Source: Symbiodinium natans (Eukaryota; Sar; Dinophyceae; Suessiales; Symbiodiniaceae). From it: a DNA stretch of 64,000 bases. Positions 33,201 through 43,198 of this stretch are shown in pieces (the first letter of the stretch is position 1; every line of letters begins with the position of its first letter). The DNA lies in NCBI GenBank assembly GCA_905221605.1, contig CAJNDS010002091.1:62001-126000 (forward strand). Direction: 5' to 3'. A model generated the notes under the pieces. That model was not told the origin of the DNA and made no database searches. It saw only the letters and a list, made by a program, of their open reading frames with translations. Made by a program: the position numbers and the translations under genes.

Positions 33201-34845
33201 GCCCATACTAAGGGACCATGCAACTACCCTAAGATAGATATATGGCCCCTTAATTGTGCAGGGTATATATACGGGGTATATAAGGCGTACCCTTTGGTAA
33301 CTGCCCTTAGAAATGCTGGAGCCCACCTACGTCGAGGCTCATGAACTGAGTTGCTGAGTTCATAAGCCCCCCAAAACGTGCACACTTTCAGTTCTACAGG
33401 GGGCTATAGAACCCTAAACCCTAAACCCTAAACCCTAAAGTATCCCAAAAAGCGTAAAGTGTATTCATTCAGCTACTAGGTGAAAGCCTGCAAGTTGCTG
33501 GTTGGCTATATCTGTTCTTGTTCATGCCATGGCATGGTAGTTCCGGGCGTGCTGCAATTTGTAGGATGGAGTTGGCCTTAGGGTTAAGGTTTAGGGTTTA
33601 GGGTTTAAGGTTTAGGGTTTAGGCCTTAGGGTTTAGGGTCCTTGGGGGGAGCCTCCTTGGTAGTACTGCCGACTTCTATGGGCACTGCAGCGGCGCGGGG
33701 TTCTGAGCCAACCTGCCGGAAAAACTTCCTTGTGGGCCGAACGCCCTTCATGGCCAGCCAAGAGCCGGCGTGTCTCTTCTTCTCGCGTTGTCCTATTGAG
33801 CCCGAAACCCTAGAACCCTAGAACCCTAGAACCCTAGAACCCAGAACCCTAAACCCTAAACCCTAAACCCTAAACGAAGATTTTGGGCCCGGGCTGCCCC
33901 CTAAAGCATCGCCCCCTGAGCACCTGAAGCTCTGTGGAACCAAGCCCGAACTTGGCCTCGACCCCCTCAAGTACCCTGATATGGTTTAGGGTTTAGGGTT
34001 TAGGGTTTAGGGTTTAGGGTTTAGGGTTTAGGGTTTGAGGTTCAGGCTTTAGGGGAGCACCATGAAGCTCCAAGTAGAAGCCCTAAACCCAAGCTGCTAA
34101 AGCCAGGCCGCATCGTTGCCGAAGAAGATGAGGCCTCGTGAAATCAACGGCGCCGACCTGCGCGGCTGCGTGTGGAGGATGCGGAGTTTAGGGTTTAGGG
34201 TTTAGGGTTTAGGGTTTAGGGTTTAGGGTTTAGGGTTGCGGGTTTAGGGTTTCGGGTTTAGGGGTTGGGGCTTAGAGTTTAGGGTTTAGGGTTTCGGGTT
34301 TGCTGGAGGATCCGAGGGGATCTAGGCTGACCTTTGACCACATCAAGGGGACACGTCAAACAATCCCAAGGGCCTTCCTTGGATTGGACTTCAAACTTAG
34401 ATGCGAGAAAGAAGGGGGTTTAGGGTTTAGGGTTTGGGGTGCTTAGGGCTTAGGGTTTAGGGTTTAGGGTTTAGGGTTTAGGGGTGCATGGACCGGATGG
34501 TTGCGACTGCAGGGTGTTTCGCTGATCCCAAAGAATGGTGAACTTCGGTTGGCTTGCTGCGCTTAAGCGGTTCAGGATAGTCCAGGCAAACTCGGGAGCT
34601 TCCACGACCTCTTTAGCCCTAAGCCCCAAACCCCAAACCCCAAACCCCGAATCCGAATCCTAAACCCTAAACCCTAAACCCTAAGCCCTAAGCCCTAACC
34701 CCTAAACCCTAAACCCTAAACCCCAAACCCTCAACCCTAGTTCTGAGGTGCCAGCTGTATTGCAGCACCAGTCTCAAAGGTCCAGGCAACCGTTCCATCG
34801 TCTTCGGAGAGGGCGAAGAAGGTGCCTCCAGCCATTGACGAGGGC
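30205..34845 (-). CDS. PQQ-type beta-propeller protein B, scattered exons
   Basis: Minus-strand exon pieces carry propeller-blade signatures: 34843-34755 (GGTFFALSEDDGTVAWTFET), 34190-34125 (SAPLISRGLIFFGNDAA) and 30295-30205 (LLYFGSDTFYAVSDNG). Other coding-like pieces in between are 34610-34525 (EFAWTILNRLSAASQPKFTI), 33790-33660 (HAGSWLAMKGVRPTRKFFRQ) and 31705-31615 (SFWASVPRQVYGCQHEDGKQ). The 'G.lYFGSDd..yAlda.dG...W.f.tg' pattern is that of PQQ-like (BamB/quinoprotein) repeats, each blade a four-stranded sheet. Exact exon ends were not worked out and some pieces may belong to another gene. Introners of families B, C, D, E, A, G and F lie between the pieces. Confidence 0.55.
30551..30695. 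repeat. Family C introner cut short by a telomere-type array
   Basis: The left end ACTTGAAGGTTCATGGGTAC is intact; at the right, GGGCTACAAGTAACCTAAACCC runs straight into CCCTAAA units where CATGAACC... is expected. Confidence 0.8.
31184..31288. repeat. Introner-like element, family E
   Basis: CTTACTTCTCCAATAACC and GAAGGCGAAGTAAG ends; AAAAAAGGTTAAAC and AAGGAAACCCAAAAAG inside. Its right end is 9 nt from the family D copy at 31297. Confidence 0.9.
31297..31418. repeat. Introner-like element, family D
   Basis: GGATCAGGGGACTTAGTAAG at the left and GTGCCCCGATCCTCCAAG at the right. Confidence 0.85.
31549..31576. repeat. C14-A14 homopolymer junction
   Basis: Fourteen C directly followed by fourteen A, as at 17827. 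Confidence 0.9.
31767..31909. repeat. Family B introner with telomere-type insert
   Basis: CTTGGGATGTTCCCCCTTAT and AAGGACTGTTGGAACAAGGG arms, with CCTAAACCTTAAACCCTAGACCC-type units and poly-G between them. Confidence 0.85.
31971..32090. repeat. Introner-like element, family D
   Basis: AGGATCAGGGGACGTTGTATG and CTAAGTGCCCCGATCCTCCAAG-type ends, with ACTTATAGCCC internal arm. Confidence 0.85.
32128..32222. repeat. Introner-like element, family A (left end decayed)
   Basis: AAGGGCACCCTTGTTTTGG and GGGTACCACTGGGCTGCCA are family A; the CTTGGTAGCCC start is replaced by CAGATATCAAATCACC. Confidence 0.75.
32317..32411. repeat. Introner-like element, family G
   Basis: CTCAGTTGTCCAGTACCTAG at the left, AAAGGTTACCTACTCTACTA and CTAAG at the right. 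Confidence 0.85.
33349..33479. repeat. Family F introner with telomere-type insert
   Basis: GAGTTGCTGAGTTCATAAGC and TTCATTCAGCTACTAGG ends; four CCCTAAA units sit exactly where the normal core has only a few bases. Confidence 0.9.
33800..33876. repeat. CCCTAGAA variant array
   Basis: Four to five CCCTAGAA octamers followed by four CCCTAAA units. Confidence 0.9.
34415..34740. repeat. Telomere-type arrays flanking a propeller exon
   Basis: TTTAGGG units at 34415-34485 and CCCCAAA/CCCTAAA units at 34620-34740, in opposite orientations on either side of the coding-like piece 34525-34610. Confidence 0.85.
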
Positions 34846-35048
34846 CCTTTTTACTGCAGCAAGTCCAGAGACTAATTTATAAACCCTACAATTGTTTACC
34901 TACGTTGTGGCATCTCCAGACCAAACGAAGGATGCTTATACACCTACTGGTAGCTGGGTTGAGCCCTCCCGTGTGCTATTTTGTCATCCGTCTACTATTA
35001 TATTTGGAGATGTCACCAGCGAGCAAAACTTCCGCTGTGTGTTTGAAC

Positions 35049-35167
35049 TGGGGATCGGAGCACTTAGCAAGTAGGGTTAGAAGTACCTTTATTGGGGTTT
35101 CGAAGTAGTTCTAAGTGTAGTTACCTTGCTTATAACCCACTAACTAAGTGCCCCGATCCTCCAAGTA
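35049..35167. repeat. Introner-like element, family D
   Basis: GGGATCGGAGCACTTAGCAAG and CTAAGTGCCCCGATCCTCC-AAG ends. Confidence 0.85.
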
Positions 35168-35604
35168 CCAAGATACCCCTAAACCCTAAACCCTAAACCC
35201 TAAACCCTAAACCCTAAACCCTAAAACCCTAAACCCTAAACCCTTTAAAGGATTCTTGGGGCTTGGGGGGCTTACGGGCATGAGGCTGAAGATTTTTCTT
35301 CGGGCGTGTAACGCTGCCGAGACATCCAGGGGAAAAAACACCTGACGACTAAAAATGGAGTCTTGAGAGGGCTGGAGAAGAGTCCCGTCTTTCGAGAACT
35401 GCTAGGGTTTAGGGTTTAGGGTTTAGGGTTTTTTTTGGCACCCGACTAGCCACAGAGGGTTTAGGCTTTAGGGTATAGGGTTTACATTAAGGGTCATCTC
35501 GAGTGTCACAGCTTCTAAGCAAAGAGCTGGGATGCTTGGGACAGTTGCTGGAGGTTCTTTGCCAGCCCTCTCTTTGTTGGCATGCGAGTTTCCCAGCATC
35601 TTTG

Positions 35605-35712
35605 GTAGCCCGGCAACCATATCAAAACAAGGGCACCCTTTGTTGGGTTGGCTACTGTAGAAGAGAACCTTGAACCAAAAAAAGTGAACAAATGTATCAC
35701 TGGGCTACTAAG
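35605..35712. repeat. Introner-like element, family A
   Basis: TTTGGTAGCCCGGCAACC and ATCACTGGGCTACTAAG ends, GGGCACCCTTTGTTGGG core. Confidence 0.85.
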
Positions 35713-35891
35713 ACATTGAAGGGAAAAGGCACAGATCCAGATCAGAACCCTAAACCCTAAACCCTAAACCCCATAAAGCCTCACAGTGAGAGACCAGAAT
35801 GAGCACTGATGCTGCGATCCCCCCCCCGTGCCCTGCGGCTCACTGAGTCGTGCAGAGGCGAACCTCCGCCAGAAGACCTCTCACAGCCGAC

Positions 35892-38800
35892 CTACTGCAA
35901 GAAAGGATGCGCCAAGACCTGGTCGATCGTGGGTCGCTCCGCAGGGTTCAACTTCAGGAGGCTCTTCCTTAGTGTTGGTTAGCAGGGAATGAGGGAATTA
36001 GGGCCCTATAAATACCCTTTAAGGGAGGGTTTGGGGTTTAGGGTTTAGGGTTTAGGGTTTAGGGTCTATAGGGTTTAGGGTTTACCCATTCCCTACTAAC
36101 CAACAGCAAGCTTCACCAAGTCCTGGGCCTGAGGGGAGCACTTGGCCAGAGGGGTCTGGTCATACTCGGCGTTCACGATCTTGTCCTCGTCCGAGAAGGG
36201 CTTGATGCCGGTCAGCATGAGATATATGGTGACTCCTGCGGGGGTCTTCCGAAATTCGGGGTACCTTGCTGGGTCCTTGTGTTACAAAGGAATCCTACTT
36301 TGGGGCGTCTCTATATGTATATACATATATGTAAACATATACATATAAAAACAAGAAATAAATAACTAAATAAATAAATAAAGATGTATATATATATATA
36401 TCCTAAACCCTAAACCCTAAACCCTAAAAACCCTAAACCCTAATTTTCGTAAACCCCCTCCTAGACTCCAGAGATCCACGGCCTTGGTGAACTCGCGCTT
36501 GGGCAGCTCCACGAACCTTTGGGGCTAGCTGAACCCTAAAATTGGGGTCATATACCCGATACTCCCAGAGACTCCGAAACCCCTGAATTAAGGAATAGAC
36601 CTTAAATTATACTAGGAACCCGAATAGAATTAAGGTATATTCCTTAATTAAGGGGTTTTGGAGTCTCTGGGCTACTAGACTTCCGTTTTAAGCTGTATGA
36701 ACCATAAACCCTTTTAGGGTTCCTTTCCTAAAATTGGGGTCATTTTCCCCTTGTCTACTTCATTGTTCCTATTGAGGGATATGAACCATAAACCCTTTTA
36801 GGGTTCCTTTGGTCCTTGGGGTCATATACCCTATGCTACTACATAGTTCCTATTGAGGTATAAGAACCATAAACCCTGCTAGGGTTCCTTTGGTCCTTGG
36901 GGTCATATACCCTATACTACTACATAGTTCCTAGCGAGGTATATGAACCATAAACCCTTTTGAGGGTTCATGTCGCCCGCAAGGAACTGGACGGTAAAGG
37001 GCGCGGTAAGTCCGCCCAGGATCTCTGTGATCGCCGTGACGCCGCCCTTCGTTCCAGCACCCAGCTCGTTAAAGTCCTTGACAAAAGGCATCCTTGGTAC
37101 TCGTCGCCCAGGAACCATTCTTGTAATAAGGGCACCCCTTTTTGGGGTTGGTGACTTCATAGTGGGGAACCTAGAACCAACAAAAGCAAGGTGAAAAACC
37201 CTAAACCCTAAACCCAGAACCCTGAACCCTAAACCCTAAACCCTAAACCCTAAACCCTAAACCCTACCACTGGGCTACCAAGCAGCTCAAGGATCTCCTG
37301 GCCGTTGATGTGGGAGATGGCCCAGCCATCACCTAGGCTGGCCCCTTGAAACCCTCTGAGTAGGGTTTAGGGTTTAGGGTTTAGGGTTTAGGGTTTAGGG
37401 TTTAGGGTGTAGGGTTTAGGGTTTAGGGTTTAGGGTTTGGGGTTTGGGGTTTGGGGGTTTGGGGGTTAGGGTTTAGTTTAGGGACATTCCTGAACATGAT
37501 CCTCTTCAACCCGATATAAGGGAAAATATTAAACACCCCAAGGGCCTACCTAGAGATCCGAAACCCTAAACCCTAATATCCTAAAGCCTTTCTTCGCCCT
37601 AAACCCTAAACCCTAAACCCCAAACCCCAAACCCGAAACCCTAAACCCTAAACCCTAAACCCTAAACCCTAACTTCGCCCTAAACCCGAAACCCTGAAGC
37701 CCCTAAACGGCCCAGTCGCCCACGTTGAAGCCGGCGGCCTGGCCCCCGGGCTCAATGCCATTCACCATGGCGCCCTTGCCGTCCTTACCGTAGGGAATGA
37801 GGATTTATATGTATATATATGTATATATATATATATGTCTATGTATCTTTGTATATATACATATATACATAAATATATATGTATATATATATATATACAT
37901 ATATCCTTTGAGGGAGCTGAAAAAGTTGGGTTTAGGGTTCAGGGCTTAGGGTTTAGGGTGCAGGGCAAGTTTAGGGTATACGCGTTACGATAGGCCCCGC
38001 CCCTAAACCCTAAACCCTAAACCCTAAACCCTAAACCCTAAACCCTAAACCCTAAACCCTAAACCCTAAACCCTAAACCCTAAACCCTAAACCCTAAACC
38101 CTAAACCCTAAACCCTAAACCCTAAACCCTAAACCCTAAACCCTAAACCCTAAACCCTAAACCCTAAACCCTAAACCCTAAACCCTAAACCCCGAACCAA
38201 CAGCCAAGCATCGGGCCGCTGCGTGACGATGCCGAAGCCCGGGCTCTGCTGCTGAGGCGGCCTAGGCTGGCCCTTCAAAGCCTCTGAAAAAAAGGAGATT
38301 CCTTTGGGTTTAGGGTTTAGGGTTTAGGATTTAGGGTTTAGGGTTTAGGGTTTAGGGCTTAAAGACCATGATCCTCTTAAACCCAACAAGGGGGAAAATC
38401 TAAACAACATCCCAATCGGGGCCTTACCTAGCGGCTGGAAGGTGTAGGGGCCGTGCGTGGCCAGGTTCACGCCCTTGGGGGCAATCATCATCTTGGCGCC
38501 CACGAGTTCCGGGGCCATGATTTCCTAGGCTGCCCCAGTAACCTAGGATTGGTGCCCCCCTTTGTGCTTATAGGGCTTTATAAGCTAGGTTTAAAAAAGG
38601 GTGCCCGAATTTTGCAACAGGTGTGTGTATTTAAGGGAACCTAAAGCCTCCCCCAAATCAGGGAATAAGGGTACTAGACTGGGCATCCGAGTTTCCGTGG
38701 TGCCGACGCAGCTTCGGGCCACGGTGCCTTCGAGGCTCTTCGCCACGCCGAAGTCAATCAGCTTGACGGGGGTCTGAGCAGTGAGCTGCTGGCCGCAGAC

Positions 38801-40778
38801 CTTACTTCTCCAATAACCACGGGAAAAAAGGTTAAACTTTTATTACTCCTCCTAAATAAGGAAACCCAATAAAAGTTTAAAGTTCAACTCTTGGCTAAGT
38901 AAGAGACCAGGACGTTTTCGGCCTTGAGGTCTCGGTGGACCACGTTCTTCTCATGAATAAACTTCAGGCCCATGGCCGTCTGCTTGGCAACGCTCTTCAC
39001 GACGTCCTCTGGGAGGCAGGTCTGCTGCCCATCCTGGATGTAGCCTGCAAGCTCTCCCCCGTCGACGAGCTCCATGACGATCCTTACTTCTCCAATAACC
39101 AAGGAGAAAAAAAGGTTAAACTTTTATTACTCCTCCTAAATAAGGAAACCCAAAAAGGTTTAAAGTTCAACTATTGGGTAATTATTACTCCTCCTAAATA
39201 AGGAAACCCAAAAAGGTTTAAAGTTCAACTATTCTTCCTAAGTAAGGAAACCCAAAAAGGTTTAAAGTTCAACTATTGGCTAAGTAAGGGTCATGATATA
39301 TTGGGCCTGCGACGTGCCAGGCCGGAAGGCATCGAAACACCCCAGGCACGAGCAGATGTTGGGGTGGCCCTGGATCTTCATCCTGAGTTGTCCAGTAACA
39401 TAGGGGAACTAATAAGTTAACCTTTGGGATTTCCGTAGGGATTAGAATACCCCAAAAAGGTTATAAAGGCTATCTACTCTACTACTAAGAAGGTTTAACC
39501 TTTGGAAATTTTAGGGGTTATACTATCCAAAATAAGTTAAAGGTTATCTACTCTACTACTCCTAAACCCTAAACCCTAAACCCTAGACCCTAAACCCTAA
39601 ACCCCACCAAGCATCAGCACTTCGGTCTCCTTCCGGATGTCGGCGATCTTCTCGTCGCAGGAGGGGTCCATCAGCAGGCGCCAGATGGGGATGGTCTTCA
39701 CCTTGGTAGCCCAGTAGCCCTAAACCCTAAACCCTAACCATACTACAATAACAGGGGATAGGATTAGGGGGACCCTTGGGGATATAGACCCTCTGAATAA
39801 GGCCCCTGCAAGAGAGAGCCAGAAGAGGGTTAACAAGCGTCCCCTTTGTAAGGGCCCCCCCTTATCCTACCTAGGATGGTAGCCCAGCCATACTACCGTA
39901 AGGGGAACCCATACCTAACAAAAAAAAGCAAAGGGTACCACTGGGCTACCAAGTCACAGCATGCTTCACGTTGGGCGTGCTCTGCTTGTGGCAGAGGTAG
40001 ACCGTCCCCTGCCCACCGACGCCCAACACCTTGTCTGTCTCGATGACGAAGGGGTCCTCCGGAGGGCCGAAGACCTTGAACCTGGCGGACGGCATGAACC
40101 CTAAAAATTGGGGTCATATATACCCTATACTTACTACTGTACTCCCTGTAAAGGTAAATATGAGCCATAAACCCTTTTCGGGTTTATTTCGTCCCCAAGG
40201 AACTGCTCAATGGACCCGAGCGCCCTGGTGGCTACTCGCGCGCCGCGGGCAGCGCGCTTCTCGGCGCCCGCCCGGCGCGCCAGCGAGGCGCCCAAGCACA
40301 GCGCAGCGGCACCGACAGCAGCCACCCCGGAGCCCGGATGACCTTGGCTCGGGGCCTCCGCACCACGCCTTAGTACCCCAGTACTTAACCATTATGTATA
40401 TACATATATATATATATATTATCTATTTATTTGTTCCTCTTCATTTATTTCTGTATATATAAGGGTACCTTTTTGGGGTGGGTTACTGTGTAAGGGAACC
40501 TTGAACCAACAAAAAGGGTAAAGGCTACCGAGACACAGGGCAGGGGTACCCTGCACTTGGCCCAAGGCAGCAACCGACTGGGTCGGGGTCTGCACGAAGG
40601 TCACGCTCATGGCCGGTGCTGAGTGAACCAGCGTCGCCAGCAAACCTCGAAGAGCTCGAGCCAAAATCTCTTCAGCCCCTAACGGAGGTTTGAGGGGTTT
40701 AAGTTTTGTAGTGTCCTGTCCCGTGCCCTGCTGGCAGATGACTTCAATCAACTCATGGGCAGCAGAAGTCTCTAGCAT
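35892..40778 (-). CDS. Protein kinase with a PDZ-like domain inserted after the APE motif, 15 exons
   Basis: Exons: 40778-40537, 40368-40204, 40081-39958, 39701-39616, 39382-39293, 39082-38908, 38800-38696, 38524-38436, 38261-38213, 37783-37720, 37332-37287, 37092-36988, 36516-36461, 36235-36115, 35967-35892 (TAG). They total 1,593 nt, 530 codons. Residues 1-135 form a novel N-terminus with a hydrophobic stretch at about 96-111. Kinase landmarks: GVGGQGTVY 156-164, AVK (Lys179), HPNI 212-215, HRDLKAEN 285-292, DFG 310-312, APE 333-335, DLWSLGV 461-467, ERP 516-518. Residues about 345-447, including GFGIVTQ, an INGQEI strand and APFTVQF, look like a PDZ peptide-binding domain placed between APE and the DxW helix. 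It should phosphorylate Ser/Thr; substrates are unknown. The start is the first ATG of the open exon. Every intron is a short-duplication introner. Confidence 0.88.
35968..36114. repeat. Kinase intron 14: family P introner with telomere-type core
   Basis: On the coding strand it opens CTTGCTGTTGGTTAGTAGGG and closes CTGCTAACCAACACTAAG; TTTAGGG units fill the middle. GAAG is duplicated on both sides. The donor is GA. Confidence 0.93.
36300..36405. repeat. TA-rich microsatellite in kinase intron 13
   Basis: TATATGTATATACATATATG and AAATAAATAAATAAA runs followed by telomere-type units. The intron (36236-36460) has a GAGG/GAGT flank and GA donor, but no clear inverted ends. Confidence 0.85.
36517..36987. 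repeat. Kinase intron 12: family M introner, internally tripled, with nested family N
   Basis: Coding-strand ends CTTGCGGGCGACATGAACCC and GCTAGCCCCAAAG; perfect GTTC duplication. A family N element (36565-36672) sits inside, and an 80-95 bp unit with TTGGGGTCATATACCCTA and CCATAAACCCTTTTAGGG occurs about three times (36700-36960). Confidence 0.9.
37093..37286. repeat. Kinase intron 11: family A introner with telomere-type insert
   Basis: On the plus strand CTTGGTACTCGTCGCCCAGG to CCACTGGGCTACCAAG; about nine CCCTAAA-type units are inserted near 37197-37266. Flanks GCTG/GATG; the donor is GC. Confidence 0.9.
37333..37719. repeat. Kinase intron 10: family J introner enlarged by telomere-type arrays
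   Basis: CTAGGCTGGCCCCTTG and AAGGGCCTACCTAG mark the J element (37333-37551), itself holding a TTTAGGG/TTTGGGG array. A further CCCTAAA array extends the intron to 37719. Flanks GCGA/GTGA; GC donor. Confidence 0.85.
37800..38212. repeat. Kinase intron 9: TA microsatellite plus the second-longest telomere array
   Basis: A TATATGTATA tract (37805-37905), then about 27 perfect CCCTAAA units at 38003-38195. The intron spans 37784-38212, with ends resembling family P. Flanks GATG/GACG; GA donor. Confidence 0.85.
38262..38435. repeat. Kinase intron 8: family J introner with telomere-type insert
   Basis: CTAGGCTGGCCCTTCAAAGC at one end and GGGGCCTTACCTAG at the other; perfect GCCG duplication, GC donor; eight TTTAGGG-type units in the middle. 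Confidence 0.93.
38525..38695. repeat. Kinase intron 7: family H introner
   Basis: CTAGGCTGCCCCAG to CTGGGCATCCGAG with perfect GAAA duplication and a GA donor. The GGTGCCC arm is partly duplicated. Confidence 0.93.
38801..38907. repeat. Kinase intron 6: family E introner
   Basis: CTTACTTCTCCAATAACC to TTGGCTAAGTAAG; perfect GTCT duplication; GT donor. A clean minimal copy. Confidence 0.96.
39083..39292. repeat. Kinase intron 5: family E introner with internal triplication
   Basis: Same ends as intron 6; the AAGGAAACCCAAAAAGG-TTTAAAGTTCAACTATT unit is present three times. Flanks GACC/GATC; GA donor. Confidence 0.95.
39383..39615. repeat. Kinase intron 4: family G introner, partly duplicated, plus telomere-type units
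   Basis: CTGAGTTGTCCAGTAACATAG at the left; TATCTACTCTACTACTAAG then a second partial copy ending at 39561, then CCCTAAA units to 39605. Perfect GATG duplication; GA donor. Confidence 0.9.
39702..39957. repeat. Kinase intron 3: family A introner with insert
   Basis: CTTGGTAGCCCAGTAGCCC to CCACTGGGCTACCAAG with perfect GTGA duplication and GT donor. Near 39870 an internal GGTAGCCCAGCCATACTACC suggests a second nested family A end. Confidence 0.94.
40082..40203. repeat. Kinase intron 2: family M introner
   Basis: Coding-strand ends CTTGGGGACGAAATAAACCC and TTCATGCCGTCCGCCAG; perfect GTTC duplication; GT donor. Confidence 0.94.
40369..40536. repeat. Kinase intron 1: family A introner with TA insert
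   Basis: CTTAGTACCCCAGTACTTAACC and GGTAAAGGCTACCGAG ends; a TATATA run (40393-40460) inside. Flanks GTGT/GCGT; GT donor. Confidence 0.88.
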
Positions 40779-41901
40779 AATAAAGGGGTCGGAATAATCA
40801 CTACGCAATAGTGTTCTGTTATGGTCCCTATATGATTATAAAATAATAAGCCCCCCAGAAGAAAACCTACTCTTTAATTATTTATTAAGGTCCCTATCTT
40901 CGAGACCATCTGAAAAGGCAGCCAGCATCTTGTATCCGGCCCCGGCCCAAAACCCTAACACGAAGTGGTGTTGCTTCGCTCGTGCCGCCAAAACAAAAGC
41001 GACAGCCGGAGATGCTGGAACCTAGCAGGACACCCCAAACCTCTACAAACAACCCTAAACCCTACAGCCTAAACCCTAAACCCTAAGGGCCAGAAGGTTT
41101 CCTTTCTGAAGTCGGAAGCCGAAGCGCTTGGCACACCTTCCGCGATCAGAAGCCGTCAAAAAATCCTAAAGGCCGAAACGCACGAGCATGGAGTACCCAA
41201 CCCTGCCCGGATCTGATTTAGCCACAGACAACGTTTGATTCCCTAACTGTAAATACAAGACAAAGCCGATTAGCACAATATAAGAACGCATAGTAATAGA
41301 GCAATACAAGAACACATGAACATGAGAATAAAAAACAATACAATACAATAACAACAAAAAATATAAAGTAGTTAAAGCCTACACCTCGAGGTTGCTTCTG
41401 GGCTTCTCATCGGGACCTCCTTGCTACCAGCCTTTTTTGAAACCCGCGCTATGCAACCCCCCCCAAACCCTAAAACCCATTTTCCCTAAACCCGAAATCC
41501 TCATATAAACTCTGAAACCCTACGCCAAAAACCGCCCCTCAACCTCAGAAGCGAAGTTGCGTCCTCTCTGACACTTCCCGGGGTTGGGGTTTAGGGCTCA
41601 GGCTTCAGGGTTTTGTTGGCACCCGGTTTAGGGTTTAGGGTTTAGGGTTTCGGGTTGTACGGTTTGCTGAGCGCTAATGTTTCATAGCCTTGCACTTGTC
41701 CAGGGTAACATCTGAAGCCACCTGGATTTCTTCCTCTTAAGTGCCGTTGGGGGCCTGGGGGTTTGGGGTTTGGGGTACCCCAAACCCTAAACCCTAAACC
41801 CAAAACCCAAAACCCTAAACCCTAAAGCCTATAAACCTTAAACCCTAAACCCTAAACCCCAAACCCCAAAACCTAAACCCTAAAACCTAAACCCAACTTA
41901 C
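40779..41901. other. Probable intergenic region upstream of the kinase gene
   Basis: No coding-like exon recognised. AT-rich stretch 41220-41370 with ACAATACAATACAATA-type repeats; telomere-type units at 41050-41090, 41625-41650 and 41760-41890. If the kinase has a promoter it lies here, but no motif stands out. Confidence 0.5.
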
Positions 41902-43105
41902 TCTGCACCGAGGCACCGTTGTCCGACCCGAAATACACCTTGCCCTCGTCGATGGCGGGCGAGGATTTGATCGGTGCACCGGCGTCGAACTCCCAAACCA
42001 ATTCGCCTGGCGTCAGGTGTCAGGTTTAAAGTTTAAGGTTTAGGGTTTGCTTTTGCTGGTGCTTCGGGTTGCTCTTAGTAAGGCATAAATGCCAAACCCC
42101 AATTCAACTCCTCAACCTCAAACCCCCAAACCCCCAAGGGGCAGGGTCCCTGAACCCGAAACCCTAAACTTTTTGCGTCTAGGGTTTATAAGGGTTAGAC
42201 AACCACTTTTAACCATTGAATGACCCTTACTTAACCTTCCGAACCCTAAAACCAGGCCAGCGTAGGCCTAAACCCTGAAGCCAGCCCAGATTAAGCCCTA
42301 AACCCTAAAGCCTGAACCCTAAACCCAGCAGAGTGGGCCCTGAACCCTAAAGCCAGCCCAGAGTAATTAGGGGCTGTACTGCTTAGAGGTCCAGGGTGCA
42401 GAGCTGGGAGGGTTTGGGGGGTTGTATATGGGGGGTTCCAGACAAACGTTCCCATACCAAGGATGATTGTATTTTGGGTATTGTAAGGGGTTCCTCCTTT
42501 TGGGCAATACCCATACGAGGGTTACCCCGAATACACCCCCGGATCCTGCGATTGAAGGAATACACCAGAAAAGAGGTACCCCCATCTTCGGAAACCTCCA
42601 TCTACCAGTTCACCCGAAACCCTCAACCCACAACTCTCAGCAAGGGCTCAGAGGAGACGGTTTAGGGTTTAGGGTTTATGGTTTAGGTTTTAGGGTTTGG
42701 GCTTAGGGTTTTGATGGGCCTGCCAACGCATGCACGGCGTACAGCTTGCCATCAAGGGAGCCTGCAGCTAGCGCTCGGAGGGTTCATTCATAGCGGATCC
42801 GAATCTGGTTGCTGCATTTCCTCCTTGCAAAATGTCCCAAACAAAAAGATCTATCCCTATTATATATATATATATATATATCTTTATTTATTTGTTTATT
42901 TATTTATTTATATTTATCCATTTATTTGATTATTGATTCATTTATTATGTGCATATATATATATGTGTGTGTATCTATCTTGGTAGTTATATAGCTGTGT
43001 GTGTGTGTGACTGTCTGTGTCTGTGTCTGTGTCTGTGTCTGTGTCTGTGTCTGTGTCTGTGTCTGTGTCTGTGTCTGTGTCTGTGTGTGTGTGTGTGTGT
43101 GTGGG

Positions 43106-43198
<93 letters not shown>

